A stretch of DNA of 64,000 bases. It comes from Thermogemmatispora sp042408965 (GTDB lineage Bacteria > Chloroflexota > Ktedonobacteria > Ktedonobacterales > Ktedonobacteraceae). Within the stretch, counting starts at the first letter, position 1; each line of letters opens with the position of its first letter. The stretch is from positions 1 to 64,000 of the forward strand of contig JBHOQN010000062.1 in the NCBI GenBank assembly GCA_042408965.1, written 5' to 3'. Below are positions 44,165-53,031 of the stretch, in pieces. The notes under the pieces were generated by a model. That model made no database searches. It was not told the origin of the DNA and worked only from the letters and a program-made list of their open reading frames with translations. The position numbers and the translations under genes are program-made.

Positions 44165-44842
44165 TTAGAGGACGCCCGACTTGAAGTGGCGATTCAGGAG
44201 GCGGTTAATCACCTGAGGATGTTTCTGCAGGTATTGCTGAATGGTCGTGTTCTGCTGCTGCGTCAGAGCGCCGGCCCCGGTCGCCTTATTCAGCTCGCTG
44301 TCGATGGCCTTGAGCACCAGGCTGTGGAGCTGGGTCAGGGAGACCTTCTGCTCGCTGGCGATCTGCTTGAGGGTCTTACCGGACTGCAGCTCGCTCTTGA
44401 GCTGGGCCACGCTCAGGTGCAGCCCCTGGGCGATCTGGCTCTCCAGGTCAGGCAGGTAGGGCTTGAGCACCTGGCGAATGGCTCCCCGGCGTGCGCTCTG
44501 CAGCAGGCCGCGGCAGGCCGGACGCGCTGCCAGATGCTGCTTGATGGCGTTGGCTTCCTGCTGCGTCAGCTTGCCGTCCTTGACCATCTGGGCGAGCACA
44601 TCGCTCACGGCGGCGTTGCTATCCTGACGCAGGGTGTCTACCGAGACGTGCAGGCGATTCGCCAGATCCTGCAGGTATTGCTGACAGTAGGCGCCGTCCG
44701 CTGTCGGCGTGGCGCTGGCCTGCGTTCCAGTGCTGCTGCTGGCATTCGCCAGCAACGGGCCTGCGAAAAAGGCCCCGAAGGCCACGCAGAGCAGCAGGAG
44801 CAGTGCACCGCCTCCAATCAACAGCATGCGTTTCATATTCAT
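44165..44842 (-). CDS. secreted or membrane-anchored protein of unknown function
   Basis: 225 residues. A signal/anchor helix (MLLIGGGALLLLLCVAFGAF) precedes a Ser/Thr spacer and about 180 residues of polar helices with repeated L-T-Q-Q and L-x-x-L-x-x-G elements (KDGKLTQQEANAIKQHL, GKTLKQIASEQKVSLTQL, TGAGALTQQQNTTIQQYL). Such helical repeats recall small surface proteins found in Gram-positive-like bacteria. No catalytic motif is evident. ATG 44842 follows AAGGAG at about 11 nt. Confidence 0.65.
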   Translation of the reverse strand: MNMKRMLLIGGGALLLLLCVAFGAFFAGPLLANASSSTGTQASATPTADGAYCQQYLQDLANRLHVSVDTLRQDSNAAVSDVLAQMVKDGKLTQQEANAIKQHLAARPACRGLLQSARRGAIRQVLKPYLPDLESQIAQGLHLSVAQLKSELQSGKTLKQIASEQKVSLTQLHSLVLKAIDSELNKATGAGALTQQQNTTIQQYLQKHPQVINRLLNRHFKSGVL

Positions 44843-45233
44843 AGCTTTTTCAGCTCCTTTTTCTGTTTTTTCGCTCTTTCTTTCTCTCTCTCTGAGAAGG
44901 TTGCTGGCAGATCGTATTCTGAACGCTGCTCTGTCAGTCCTGTCAATCTCTGAGATCGACGTAGCGGGAAGGAGGGCCTGCGCCTCGCACCCTCCGCGTC
45001 CACGTCTGTCTGTAGGATAGCGCGCAGAGATGAAGAAATCCTCTATAGAAAGCTCAAGATTTGCTCAAGATTGCAGAGACAGAGAGACGGAGAGGCGGAG
45101 AAATAGTGTCGGCGCTGAAGTAGTGTGATACTATTACCTGCGAAGAGGAAGTGGTGCACCTGGGGAAAGAGGATGCTGCTGGCAGGGGGAGAGCGTGCCC
45201 CTTCAGGGAGAGCGCAGAGATCGCGGCTATGCT

Positions 45234-45968
45234 ATGACCCAGAAGATTCTGATTATTGAGGACGAAGAAGGCATCGTTCACCTGCTCAATCTCTATCTCA
45301 AGGATGCGGGCTATGCCGTCGTGGCCGCGCATGACGCAGCCGATGGTCTGGCGCTCCATGCGCGTGAGCATCCCGATCTGGTCATTCTCGACATCATGCT
45401 GCCAGGGCTGGATGGCTTCGAGGTCTGTCGGCGTATTCGCTCCTGGTCCTCGACGCCGATCCTGATCCTGACGGCACGCGGCGACGAAGACGATCGCATT
45501 CGCGGCCTCGACCTGGGGGCCGACGATTACCTGGTCAAGCCGTTCAGCCCGCGCGAGCTGGTCAGCCGCGTGCGAGCTATTCTGCGTCGTGTCGAGGGCC
45601 GGGCCGGCGAAGGCCAGGGCAACGCCGCGCAGGCCGCGCGCGAAAGCGAGGTGCTGCGCTTTCCCGGTCTGACCATCGACCTGCCGGCGCGGCGTGTCGA
45701 GGTCGATGGACGCGAGGTAGCCCTCACCCCCACCGAGTTCGACCTGCTGGCCCTGCTCGCCCGGTCTCCCGATCGTGTCTTCACGCGCGAGGTCCTGATG
45801 AACAAGGTCTGGGGCTACGACTATCTCGGCGATGGCCACATTATCGACGTCCATATCAGTGCGCTGCGCAAGAAAATCGAGAGCAATCCCGAACGGCGCT
45901 ACATCAAGACGGTCTGGCGCGTCGGCTACAAATTTGACGTGGCCGGGGCCCTCAAAGGAACACGCTGA
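45234..45968 (+). CDS. OmpR/PhoB-family response regulator
   Basis: 244 residues from ATG 45234, chosen because the receiver begins right after it (TQKILIIEDEE). The phospho-acceptor Asp is in LVILDIMLPGLDGF near 52, and Lys in VKPFSPREL. The C-terminal winged helix (ALTPTEFDLLALLAR, then IDVHISALRKKI and VWRVGYKF) binds DNA. The kinase at 46043 is its evident partner. The ribosome site is weak. Confidence 0.93.
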   Translation: MTQKILIIEDEEGIVHLLNLYLKDAGYAVVAAHDAADGLALHAREHPDLVILDIMLPGLDGFEVCRRIRSWSSTPILILTARGDEDDRIRGLDLGADDYLVKPFSPRELVSRVRAILRRVEGRAGEGQGNAAQAARESEVLRFPGLTIDLPARRVEVDGREVALTPTEFDLLALLARSPDRVFTREVLMNKVWGYDYLGDGHIIDVHISALRKKIESNPERRYIKTVWRVGYKFDVAGALKGTR

Positions 45969-46042
45969 TCAGAATGGCGAGCGCTGCGGCGCGGGACGCC
46001 TTCCGCAAGGGAGGAGTGCGTCAGCACAAGAGGAAAGAGACT

Positions 46043-47587
46043 ATGCGTACACACTGGTGGCACAGCATTCGCTGGCGACTGGCCCTGGGGTCCATGCTGG
46101 TCGCCCTCCTGGCGACGGCCCTGCTGGCGCTGATCGTCCTGGTCTCCGTGCCCTACTTCTATGGCCTTGATCAGCGCACGCTCGTCACCAATCTGGCCTC
46201 CAGCGATGCCCGGCGCATCGGACTCGATATGCAGCAGCACAGCGATACTCTGGCCGCAGCCGCCAGCGGGGTGCTCGCTCCGCTGGTGCGCGGCTCCGAA
46301 GGCCAGGACTACCTGGTGATTGTCTACGACTATCTTCCCAACGCGCGCACGAAGCTGCAGCCCGTCTATCCCACGCTCATCCGCGGGCGTCCGACCCTCG
46401 CCAGCGTCCTGCTGGCCTCGACCGATCCCACCCTCAAGATCAACTACACGCGCGTGCGCAACGCCCTCAACGCCGGTCTGCGCGGCCAGCAGACCGTGGC
46501 CGATATTGCCGACAGCGGTCCCCCGGCCACGGCTCGCCCCTTCGTGGTGCAGCCGATTTTTTACGGCGGCGACTCCAGCAGCGGGCCGGTCGTCGGCGTG
46601 CTCTTCATCACGCCGCGCTACGCCCTCGAAGGAACGATGCCGCCGCTGGTGGCGACCCTCACACGCTCTATCCTGGTCGCCTCCGTGGTGGTCGCGCTGA
46701 TTGCGGCGCTGGCGGCGATCCTCTTCTCGCGTACGATCACGCGGCCCCTGGCGAAGCTGACCAGCGCCACGCGCCTGCTGAGCGCGGGAAACTACGGTGT
46801 GCGCGTCGAGACGGGCGCCAGGGGCGAGCTGGGCGAGCTGGCGCACAACTTCAATGAGATGGCGGCTCAACTGCAGCGCGATGTTGAGGAGCTGCGCAAG
46901 CAGGAACTCTGGCGGCGCGAGCTGATCATGAACATCACACACGATCTGGCTACTCCGCTGACGGCTATCGCCGGCCTGGGTGAGTCGCTGGTGGATGGCG
47001 TGAATCGCAACCGCGAGGACTACGAGGCCACGGGCCGCATCATTGTGCGAGAGACGCTGCGCCTGCGCCGTCTCGTCAAGGATCTGCATATGATGGCCAG
47101 AATGGAGGCCGGGGCGCTGAAGCTGCAGCGCCGGCCAGTGCGCCTGGCCGTGCTGGTCGATGAGGTCTTTGCGGTGCTGACACCCGAGTTCGAGCGCGCC
47201 AATGTCGAACCCTGCAACACGATCGACTACAATCTTCCTGCTGTACAGGCCGACCCCGATATGCTGACGCGCGTCTTCTCCAACCTCTGCGATAATGCCC
47301 TGCGTCATACGCCGGCTGGAGGCATGGTGGTGGTCGATGCGGTGCAGCAGGGGAAAACCCTGCTGGTGGCCGTCACCGACACCGGATCGGGCATCCCGAC
47401 TCAGGCCCTGCCCCGCGTCTTTGATCGCTTCTACCGCGCCGATGTGGCGCGCCAGGGTGAGACTGGCGGCAGCGGCCTCGGCCTGGCGATCGTGCGCGCC
47501 ATCGTCGAGGCTCACGGCGGGAGAATCTGGGCCGAGAACGTCCAGGGCGCCGGCGCCCGTATCCTCTTCACCCTGCCTCTGCTATAA
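46043..47587 (+). CDS. membrane sensor histidine kinase
   Basis: 514 residues from ATG 46043 (AGGAAAGAG, 3-nt spacer; ATG 45974 is the alternative). TM1 (LALGSMLVALLATALLALIV), an extracytoplasmic domain of about 150 residues and TM2 (ILVASVVVALIAALAAILFS) are followed by a HAMP linker, the phospho-acceptor His in MNITHDLATPLTAI near 296, and the HATPase N-G1-G2 boxes (FSNLCDNALRHTP, DTGSGIP, GGSGLGLAIV). The response regulator just upstream is the likely partner. Confidence 0.94.
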   Translation: MRTHWWHSIRWRLALGSMLVALLATALLALIVLVSVPYFYGLDQRTLVTNLASSDARRIGLDMQQHSDTLAAAASGVLAPLVRGSEGQDYLVIVYDYLPNARTKLQPVYPTLIRGRPTLASVLLASTDPTLKINYTRVRNALNAGLRGQQTVADIADSGPPATARPFVVQPIFYGGDSSSGPVVGVLFITPRYALEGTMPPLVATLTRSILVASVVVALIAALAAILFSRTITRPLAKLTSATRLLSAGNYGVRVETGARGELGELAHNFNEMAAQLQRDVEELRKQELWRRELIMNITHDLATPLTAIAGLGESLVDGVNRNREDYEATGRIIVRETLRLRRLVKDLHMMARMEAGALKLQRRPVRLAVLVDEVFAVLTPEFERANVEPCNTIDYNLPAVQADPDMLTRVFSNLCDNALRHTPAGGMVVVDAVQQGKTLLVAVTDTGSGIPTQALPRVFDRFYRADVARQGETGGSGLGLAIVRAIVEAHGGRIWAENVQGAGARILFTLPLL

Positions 47588-47688
47588 TAGAAGGAGAAGC
47601 AAGCAGCAAGCGAACGGCCCGCGCGAGCCAGCGCGGCAGCGCAGATGGGAGGGCCTCATCCTCCGGGCCGGCGCTCGCCTGGTGAGGT

Positions 47689-48843
47689 GTGTCTGTGCAG
47701 TTCTCAGCGAATCCGTCGTCCTCGCAGCGACTGCTGGAGCTGGTGCTGGCGGCCAGCCCCACGCCGCTGGCAGTCCTCGATGCCAGGCATGGAGGCCGTC
47801 TGCGCGCGCTCAATCGTCCCTTCGCCCTCCTCTGCGGCTATGAGCGCGTGGAGATGCTTCGTGGCCAGCCTCTGGCCCTGCTCCTGCAGGCCGCGGCCCC
47901 TACGCCCTCCCCCTTGCGTCCTGCCCTCCAACAGGTCGCCCAGGCCCTCAGGGCGCGACAACCGCTCGAGTGCACGACGACTCTGCCTGACTCTGCCAAC
48001 CGTCCGCGGCCTCTGCGCCTGACCCTGACCCCGGTGGAGACGGAGGCAAACGACGATGAGGGGGAGCAGAGCCTGAGCCTGCTGAGCCTGCACGACGAGG
48101 CGCTGCCGCTGAGCCATGTCCTCGACGCGGCGCTGCTCTCCCGCATCGCCCACGAGGTGCGTGCCCCTCTCAATACCGTCAACGGCTTCCTTGATCTCGT
48201 GCTCAGCCTGACCGAGGACGAGGAGCTGCGCGCGGATGGCGCTGCCGATCTGCGCCACTACCTGCGGCGCGCTCGTGCCGGCAGCGAGTATCTCTACGCG
48301 CTGCTGGAAAACCTCTTCTGTCTGGTACGTGCTGAGAGTGGTCATCTGCATCTCAGACGCGATTCGCCGCGTCTGCGCGAGATCGTCGAGGCAGCCATCG
48401 GCGATCTGGAGTACACAGCCGCGCTGGGGCAGGTGGCGGTCAAGCCCGAGGTTCCGCCGGACCTCACGCTGATGGAGGTCGATGCCCTGCGTCTGCAGCA
48501 GGTGCTGCGCAACCTTCTCATCAACGCCCTGCACTTTACCCCCTCTGGCGGCCAGGTGATGATTAGCGCCATGGCCGCCACGCCCGGACGTGTGATTGTC
48601 AGCGTGCGCGATAGCGGCGTGGGCATCGCGCCAGAGCATCTGCCTCATGTCTTTGAGCGCTTCTATCGCGTCCCGCCTCCGACGGGCCTCGGGCGCAGCG
48701 GAGGGATGGGCCTGGGACTGACCGTTGCGCGCTTGCTCACCGAACTGCAGGGAGGTGTGATCAGCCTCCAGAGCAGGCCCGGCCTGGGCACGACCGTCTC
48801 TTTCTCTCTCCCGCTGCTGATACGAGAAAGCGCAGGTCCGTAG
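47689..48843 (+). CDS. soluble PAS-type sensor histidine kinase
   Basis: 384 residues, starting at GTG 47689 (a second in-frame GTG lies at 47695). The N-terminal 120 residues look like a PAS domain (LVLAASPTPLAVLDA, then LRALNRPFALLCGY). A phospho-acceptor His is in LLSRIAHEVRAPLNTV near 152, with N, G1 and G2 boxes following (RNLLINALHFTPSGG, DSGVGIAPEHL, GGMGLGLTVARL). No transmembrane segment, so it should sense an intracellular signal. It follows the membrane kinase by 100 bp and may feed the same regulator. Confidence 0.9.
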   Translation: MSVQFSANPSSSQRLLELVLAASPTPLAVLDARHGGRLRALNRPFALLCGYERVEMLRGQPLALLLQAAAPTPSPLRPALQQVAQALRARQPLECTTTLPDSANRPRPLRLTLTPVETEANDDEGEQSLSLLSLHDEALPLSHVLDAALLSRIAHEVRAPLNTVNGFLDLVLSLTEDEELRADGAADLRHYLRRARAGSEYLYALLENLFCLVRAESGHLHLRRDSPRLREIVEAAIGDLEYTAALGQVAVKPEVPPDLTLMEVDALRLQQVLRNLLINALHFTPSGGQVMISAMAATPGRVIVSVRDSGVGIAPEHLPHVFERFYRVPPPTGLGRSGGMGLGLTVARLLTELQGGVISLQSRPGLGTTVSFSLPLLIRESAGP

Positions 48844-48846
48844 CCC

Positions 48847-48876
48847 TTGACGCAGGTTGGTAAAGCATGCTATGCT
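48847..48876 (+). promoter_or_regulatory. sigma-70-type promoter of the small-protein pair
   Basis: TTGACG (48847-48852), 18 bp, TATGCT (48871-48876). The -35 begins just after the stop of the kinase gene. The predicted leader is about 105 nt. Confidence 0.5.
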
Positions 48877-48989
48877 GATTCTAACCTGTATGGTGTGCTC
48901 CTGGCTTGCCTGCGGCCTGCGGGCCGCTCAGTGAGCGTGACGACAGGTCGGCTCGGTAAGTAGTGCTTATACAGAGAAGGAGTGAAGCT

Positions 48990-49235
48990 TTGGGAATGCT
49001 ACGGGTGATGTCCCGTCGCGGCGACGATAGGATCTCCTGGGATCTGAAGAAAGTAGAGACGAACGACCCCGAAGCCCTGGCGGCTATCCGTGAGGCCGAG
49101 CGAATCTTTCGAGAAGAGCGCATGCGCGGCGCGACCGCCTTCAAGGTAGAACCTGGTAAACCTGTACAGCGTATCGATCAGTTCGATAGAACAGCCGAGC
49201 AGATTGTCATTGTGCCGCGTGTCGTGGGAGGTTGA
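48990..49235 (+). CDS. small conserved acidic/basic protein of unknown function
   Basis: About 81 residues from TTG 48990 (GGAG, 7-nt spacer); ATG 48996 is equally possible and two residues shorter. It has a basic start (MLRVMSRRGDD), a charged helix (DPEALAAIREAERIFREERM) and a beta-rich tail (GATAFKVEPGKPVQRIDQF, then EQIVIVPRVVGG). I do not recognise a family. It lies 30 bp before the next small gene. Confidence 0.7.
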   Translation: MGMLRVMSRRGDDRISWDLKKVETNDPEALAAIREAERIFREERMRGATAFKVEPGKPVQRIDQFDRTAEQIVIVPRVVGG

Positions 49236-49265
49236 TCAGCTCGACTGACGAGGAGCATAGCAGCA

Positions 49266-49718
49266 ATGTTAGAAACTCTCAGCCTCTTTCTGGGTATCTG
49301 GCTGCTATTTCTGCTGCTGGCTATCTATTACCTGTCGCAGGCTCCCGAAGGATCCAGAGGAAGGCCCCGTCTGCCGGGGAGCGAGCATCTCTCTGCCGAG
49401 AGCCGTGCCAAGGCCCTCCTGCGTGAGATGCTGACCGAGAGCCAGTATCAGCAGCTTATCAAGTACGGCTACCTGGAGGTGGTCAGCCCCTCGATCAGTG
49501 AGCGCGTCTATCGGATTCCCGGTTCCGGTGGTCTGGTAAAAGTCTACGAGCGCGGCTGCCCTGTTATGGAGCTGTGTTTGCAGCCCGCCGAGCCATTGCC
49601 CGACGGCGATGTCGTCGTGATGCACAAGTTGATGATCGAGGGCAATGAGCAGGAGTACCTGCAGAAAGCGAATCATTTCGCGCCCGGTATCATCTCCTTG
49701 CGCTGTCAGCACATCTAA
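49266..49718 (+). CDS. membrane-anchored protein of unknown function
   Basis: 150 residues: one N-terminal transmembrane helix (LFLGIWLLFLLLAIYYL), then a soluble cytoplasmic or external domain with L-x-E-M-L-T-E-S-Q-Y-Q-Q-L-I-K-Y-G-Y-L and a beta-rich half (ERVYRIPGSGGLVKVYE, then DVVVMHKLMIEG). I do not recognise it. It probably belongs to a two-gene operon with the 48990 gene. Confidence 0.7.
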   Translation: MLETLSLFLGIWLLFLLLAIYYLSQAPEGSRGRPRLPGSEHLSAESRAKALLREMLTESQYQQLIKYGYLEVVSPSISERVYRIPGSGGLVKVYERGCPVMELCLQPAEPLPDGDVVVMHKLMIEGNEQEYLQKANHFAPGIISLRCQHI

Positions 49719-49731
49719 GCACGCAAGATCG

Positions 49732-49816
49732 GAGCAGGTGCTGTAGCAGAGAGTCGGCGAGAGAGCGTGTCCCTCGTGTGAGCCGCTCTCTCCTCTCATG
49801 CCTGGTGCACCTGCTC
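49732..49816 (+). terminator. nested double hairpin after the small-protein operon
   Basis: Outer arms GAGCAGGTGC (49732-49741) and GCACCTGCTC (49807-49816) enclose inner arms GAGAGAGCG (49759-49767) and CGCTCTCTC (49784-49792). Both are perfect. The rest of the 429-bp gap (to 50147) is GC-rich, with an AT-rich promoter-like patch near 49923-49945 and no ORF. Confidence 0.6.
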
Positions 49817-50147
49817 TACCTGTTCGCTCTCCCTCCGTGCCCTGCGGTTCTCCCCCATCCAGCGCCCTTGCGCGTGAGCCTTCTGCCCCACGCGGCGCAT
49901 TGAACTTTCGCGACCACGGTGCGTATTTTATGATAAGGAATAGTCTTGGAGCAGAGGGGCTGAAGGTGCTATGATGCCTGTAATGTCGTGTGGGGTCCTT
50001 TATTGGAAGGGGCCTGCCCTCGTGTGATGCCTGATGAAGCTCACGCTGCTGGCGGCGCGAGCGGGTGGGCTGGCGGGGGTCAGGATAGCAGGCCATATCC
50101 TGTCACATAGCACACATGCCGTTCGGCAGAGAAGGCGGGCACAGTAG

Positions 50148-52973
50148 ATGGAATGTCCTCATTGTGGCGCGATCAATCGTCCGGGGGTGCGCTTCTGCAG
50201 TCAGTGTGGCCGCTCCCTGGCTCCCCAGTCTCCGGCTGCTGCTGGCAGCTCTGGCGCAAACTCGCTCGCTCCAGGGGCGCGTCTCCAGGGGGGTCGCTAC
50301 GACATCCAGCGTGTGCTGGGCCAGGGTGGCATGGGAGCCGCGCTGCTTGCCGTTGACAATCGTCTGGATGGCAAGCGCGTCGTCATCAAAGAACTCCTCT
50401 CCGATCAAACTGACCCTGATCGACGTCAGGACGACGTACGCAATTTTAAGCGCGAGGTAGCTCTGCTGGCCCACCTCGATCATCCTCTGATTCCCAGCGT
50501 CACCGACCATTTTCAGGAGGGTGAGCGCTATTTTATGGTTGAGGAGTATGTCGAGGGCGAGAACCTTGAGGAGCTGCTTGCCCGCAACGGGGGACCGCTG
50601 CGCGAGCGCGATGTGCTCATGTACGCCTCGCAGCTGCTCGATGTGCTCCACTATCTGGAGCAGCAGACCCCGCCAGTGGTCCATCGCGATATCAAACCGG
50701 CCAATATCATCATCGGCAGTAAGGATCGGCGCGCCCACCTGGTGGACTTTGGCATTGCCCGCGCCGACGTAATGCGCAATGCCGTCCGCAGGCAGACCTC
50801 GGCCCTCGGCACGCCCGGCTATGCGCCGCCGGAGCAGTACCAGGGTAACGCCGATCCGCGCTCGGACCTCTACGCGCTGGCGGCCACCATGCACCATTTA
50901 TTGACAGATCGCGATCCGCGTCAGTATCCACCTTTCACCTATCCGCCGGCGCGCAACCTCAATCCGCAGCTCTCGCCAGAGATCGAGCGCGTGCTCATGC
51001 GTGCCCTCGACAACGATCCTTTGCGCCGCTACCAGAGCGCGGCCGCCATGAAGCAGGAGATCGACGCCATCCTGCTGCAGCGCTTCGGGGTCGCCGGCAG
51101 CGATCCGGCCAGCTACATCCTGAATGCCTCCGCGCCGACCAGCGTTGTGCTGCCGGGGAGCGGGACGCCCACCGCTGGAGCAGGCACGCCCTCCGGTCCG
51201 CACACCCTGCCGCCGCTCACGCCGGCCACTCCGGCCGCGCCGCCACCCCCGGCCTATCAGCCAGCCGGGCAGGCCTCGATGACCCCGCCGGTGCTCTATC
51301 CCCTGGCGCAGCCCGTGACACCGCCGCCGGTCAGCTCGCCCGCCTTCCCGCCGCCGCTCTATGGCTATGGCAGGTCGCCCCGCCGGCGCCGGCCCTGGCT
51401 CGTCCTGGTGGTGCCGCTCCTGATTGTAGTGCTCTTCGGCCTCTACCTCCTGGTCTATGGACAGCGCTTCGGCCACCAGGTCGGTCTGAACACGGCCGCG
51501 GGGACCACTCCTGTCAGTACCGCTACCATCACACCGCCGCCGAGCCTCAAGAATGGCATCGGTGCCTACACGGTGAACGATCCCAGCAGCGGCCATAAGG
51601 ACTACATTGGCATCAGCGACGGCAGCGTGGCCTTCGACACTGCTCGGGCCGATGGCACCCTGAAGCAGCAGGCTGCACAGCACTTCAAGGCCGGTGATAT
51701 CAGCGGTGCCGAGGCCCTCTGGCAGGAGGCCCTCACGCTCGATAGCAACGATGCCGAGGTCCTGATCTATCAGGAGGACCAGCGCGTGCTCGCCTCTGGC
51801 AATCCCTATATCACCCTGGTGGTCGCCACCATGCTGACTGGAAGTGACGCCGGTGCCATCGGGACAGGGCGCGATGACCTGCAGGGCGCCTACATGGCCC
51901 AGAAGGAATACAACAGCGGCTTCAAGCTCGGCTCAGGCGTGCAGGTACGCCTGCTGATTGCCAACTCTGGCGGGAACAGCCTCTTTGCCACCGCCGTCGC
52001 TCAGCAGATCGTCCAGGCCGCCCAGGCCGACAGAACCATCGTTGGAGTCATGGGCTGGCCCTACAGCTCGCGCGCCCTCAATGCCATCGGCATCCTGAGC
52101 GCGGCCCACATCCCGATGGTCTCGCAGACCGCCTCCAGCGATCTGCTCAGCGGACGCTCGCCCTTCTTTTTCCGCGTCTGCACCTCTGATCATCAGCAGG
52201 GCATGGTCGGCGCCGACTATGCCTTCCATCAGCTTCAGGCCAGAACGGTGGCGCTCTTCTTCGATCCCGCCGATGCCTACAGCCAGAGTCTGGCTAACGC
52301 CTTCAGCACTCGCTACAGCGCCGATGGCGGCACGATCGTTGTGCGCGAACAGTATACGGTTGGCAAGCCGACAACCATCCCGCAATTGCTGCAGGATGCG
52401 CTGGCCCATAATCCTGACATGCTCTACTTTGCCGGCTACGCCAGCGATGTCTCAGCACTGCTGACTAACCTGCCCACCAGTGGCCCCTTTGCGAAGCTCC
52501 AGGTCATGGGCGGTGATGCCCTCTACGAGCTGCAGGGCTATCCGAGCAGCGCGCGCGCCGGCTTCCTGCGACTGCACTTCACGGCCTTCGCCTATCCCGA
52601 TGAGTGGGGCTATCTCAAGCTGCCGCTGCCGGCCTTTTTCACCGTCTATCCTCAGACCTTCAATCCTGGTGGCCAGCATGTTGGCTATGGCTACACCCGC
52701 CCCGACAACGATGTCATTCTTTCGTACGATGCCTCGCTCGTGCTGCTGGAGGCCAGCAGGATGATCATCAGCAGCGGAAAAACAAGCTTCAGCGGAGTGG
52801 ACCTCCAGCAGGCACTCACCCATGTGAACGGCTCCCAGGCGGTTCAGGGAATCAGCGGCGTGATCGCCTTTGGCAGCGATGGCAACCCCCTGAATAAGGC
52901 TGTGGTGGTCCTGCTTGTTGATAGCGGTGGCCATATTAAACTTGAGTCCATCCAGGGCCGCTTCCAGAAATAG
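50148..52973 (+). CDS. receptor-like Ser/Thr kinase with LIV-type binding domain (paralogue 1)
   Basis: 941 residues. A zinc ribbon (C3, C6, C17, C20) leads into a PknB-like kinase domain (about 50-315): glycine loop VLGQGGMG, Lys in VVIKE near 80, VHRDIKPANIII near 180, and VDFGIAR. A Pro-rich linker and one transmembrane helix (about 414-436, PWLVLVVPLLIVVLFGLYLL) follow. Outside, residues 540-935 look like a leucine/isoleucine/valine-type periplasmic-binding fold (GVMGWPYSSRALNAIG, then HIPMVSQTASSDLL). Such sensors pass a small-ligand signal to the kinase. The next gene is a paralogue. Confidence 0.88.
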   Translation: MECPHCGAINRPGVRFCSQCGRSLAPQSPAAAGSSGANSLAPGARLQGGRYDIQRVLGQGGMGAALLAVDNRLDGKRVVIKELLSDQTDPDRRQDDVRNFKREVALLAHLDHPLIPSVTDHFQEGERYFMVEEYVEGENLEELLARNGGPLRERDVLMYASQLLDVLHYLEQQTPPVVHRDIKPANIIIGSKDRRAHLVDFGIARADVMRNAVRRQTSALGTPGYAPPEQYQGNADPRSDLYALAATMHHLLTDRDPRQYPPFTYPPARNLNPQLSPEIERVLMRALDNDPLRRYQSAAAMKQEIDAILLQRFGVAGSDPASYILNASAPTSVVLPGSGTPTAGAGTPSGPHTLPPLTPATPAAPPPPAYQPAGQASMTPPVLYPLAQPVTPPPVSSPAFPPPLYGYGRSPRRRRPWLVLVVPLLIVVLFGLYLLVYGQRFGHQVGLNTAAGTTPVSTATITPPPSLKNGIGAYTVNDPSSGHKDYIGISDGSVAFDTARADGTLKQQAAQHFKAGDISGAEALWQEALTLDSNDAEVLIYQEDQRVLASGNPYITLVVATMLTGSDAGAIGTGRDDLQGAYMAQKEYNSGFKLGSGVQVRLLIANSGGNSLFATAVAQQIVQAAQADRTIVGVMGWPYSSRALNAIGILSAAHIPMVSQTASSDLLSGRSPFFFRVCTSDHQQGMVGADYAFHQLQARTVALFFDPADAYSQSLANAFSTRYSADGGTIVVREQYTVGKPTTIPQLLQDALAHNPDMLYFAGYASDVSALLTNLPTSGPFAKLQVMGGDALYELQGYPSSARAGFLRLHFTAFAYPDEWGYLKLPLPAFFTVYPQTFNPGGQHVGYGYTRPDNDVILSYDASLVLLEASRMIISSGKTSFSGVDLQQALTHVNGSQAVQGISGVIAFGSDGNPLNKAVVVLLVDSGGHIKLESIQGRFQK

Positions 52974-53031
52974 CCGTTGCTGGTCAGGCAGCTAGGCCCG
53001 AGGTGTAAACGTTTTTTAAGGTAGGCTAACG

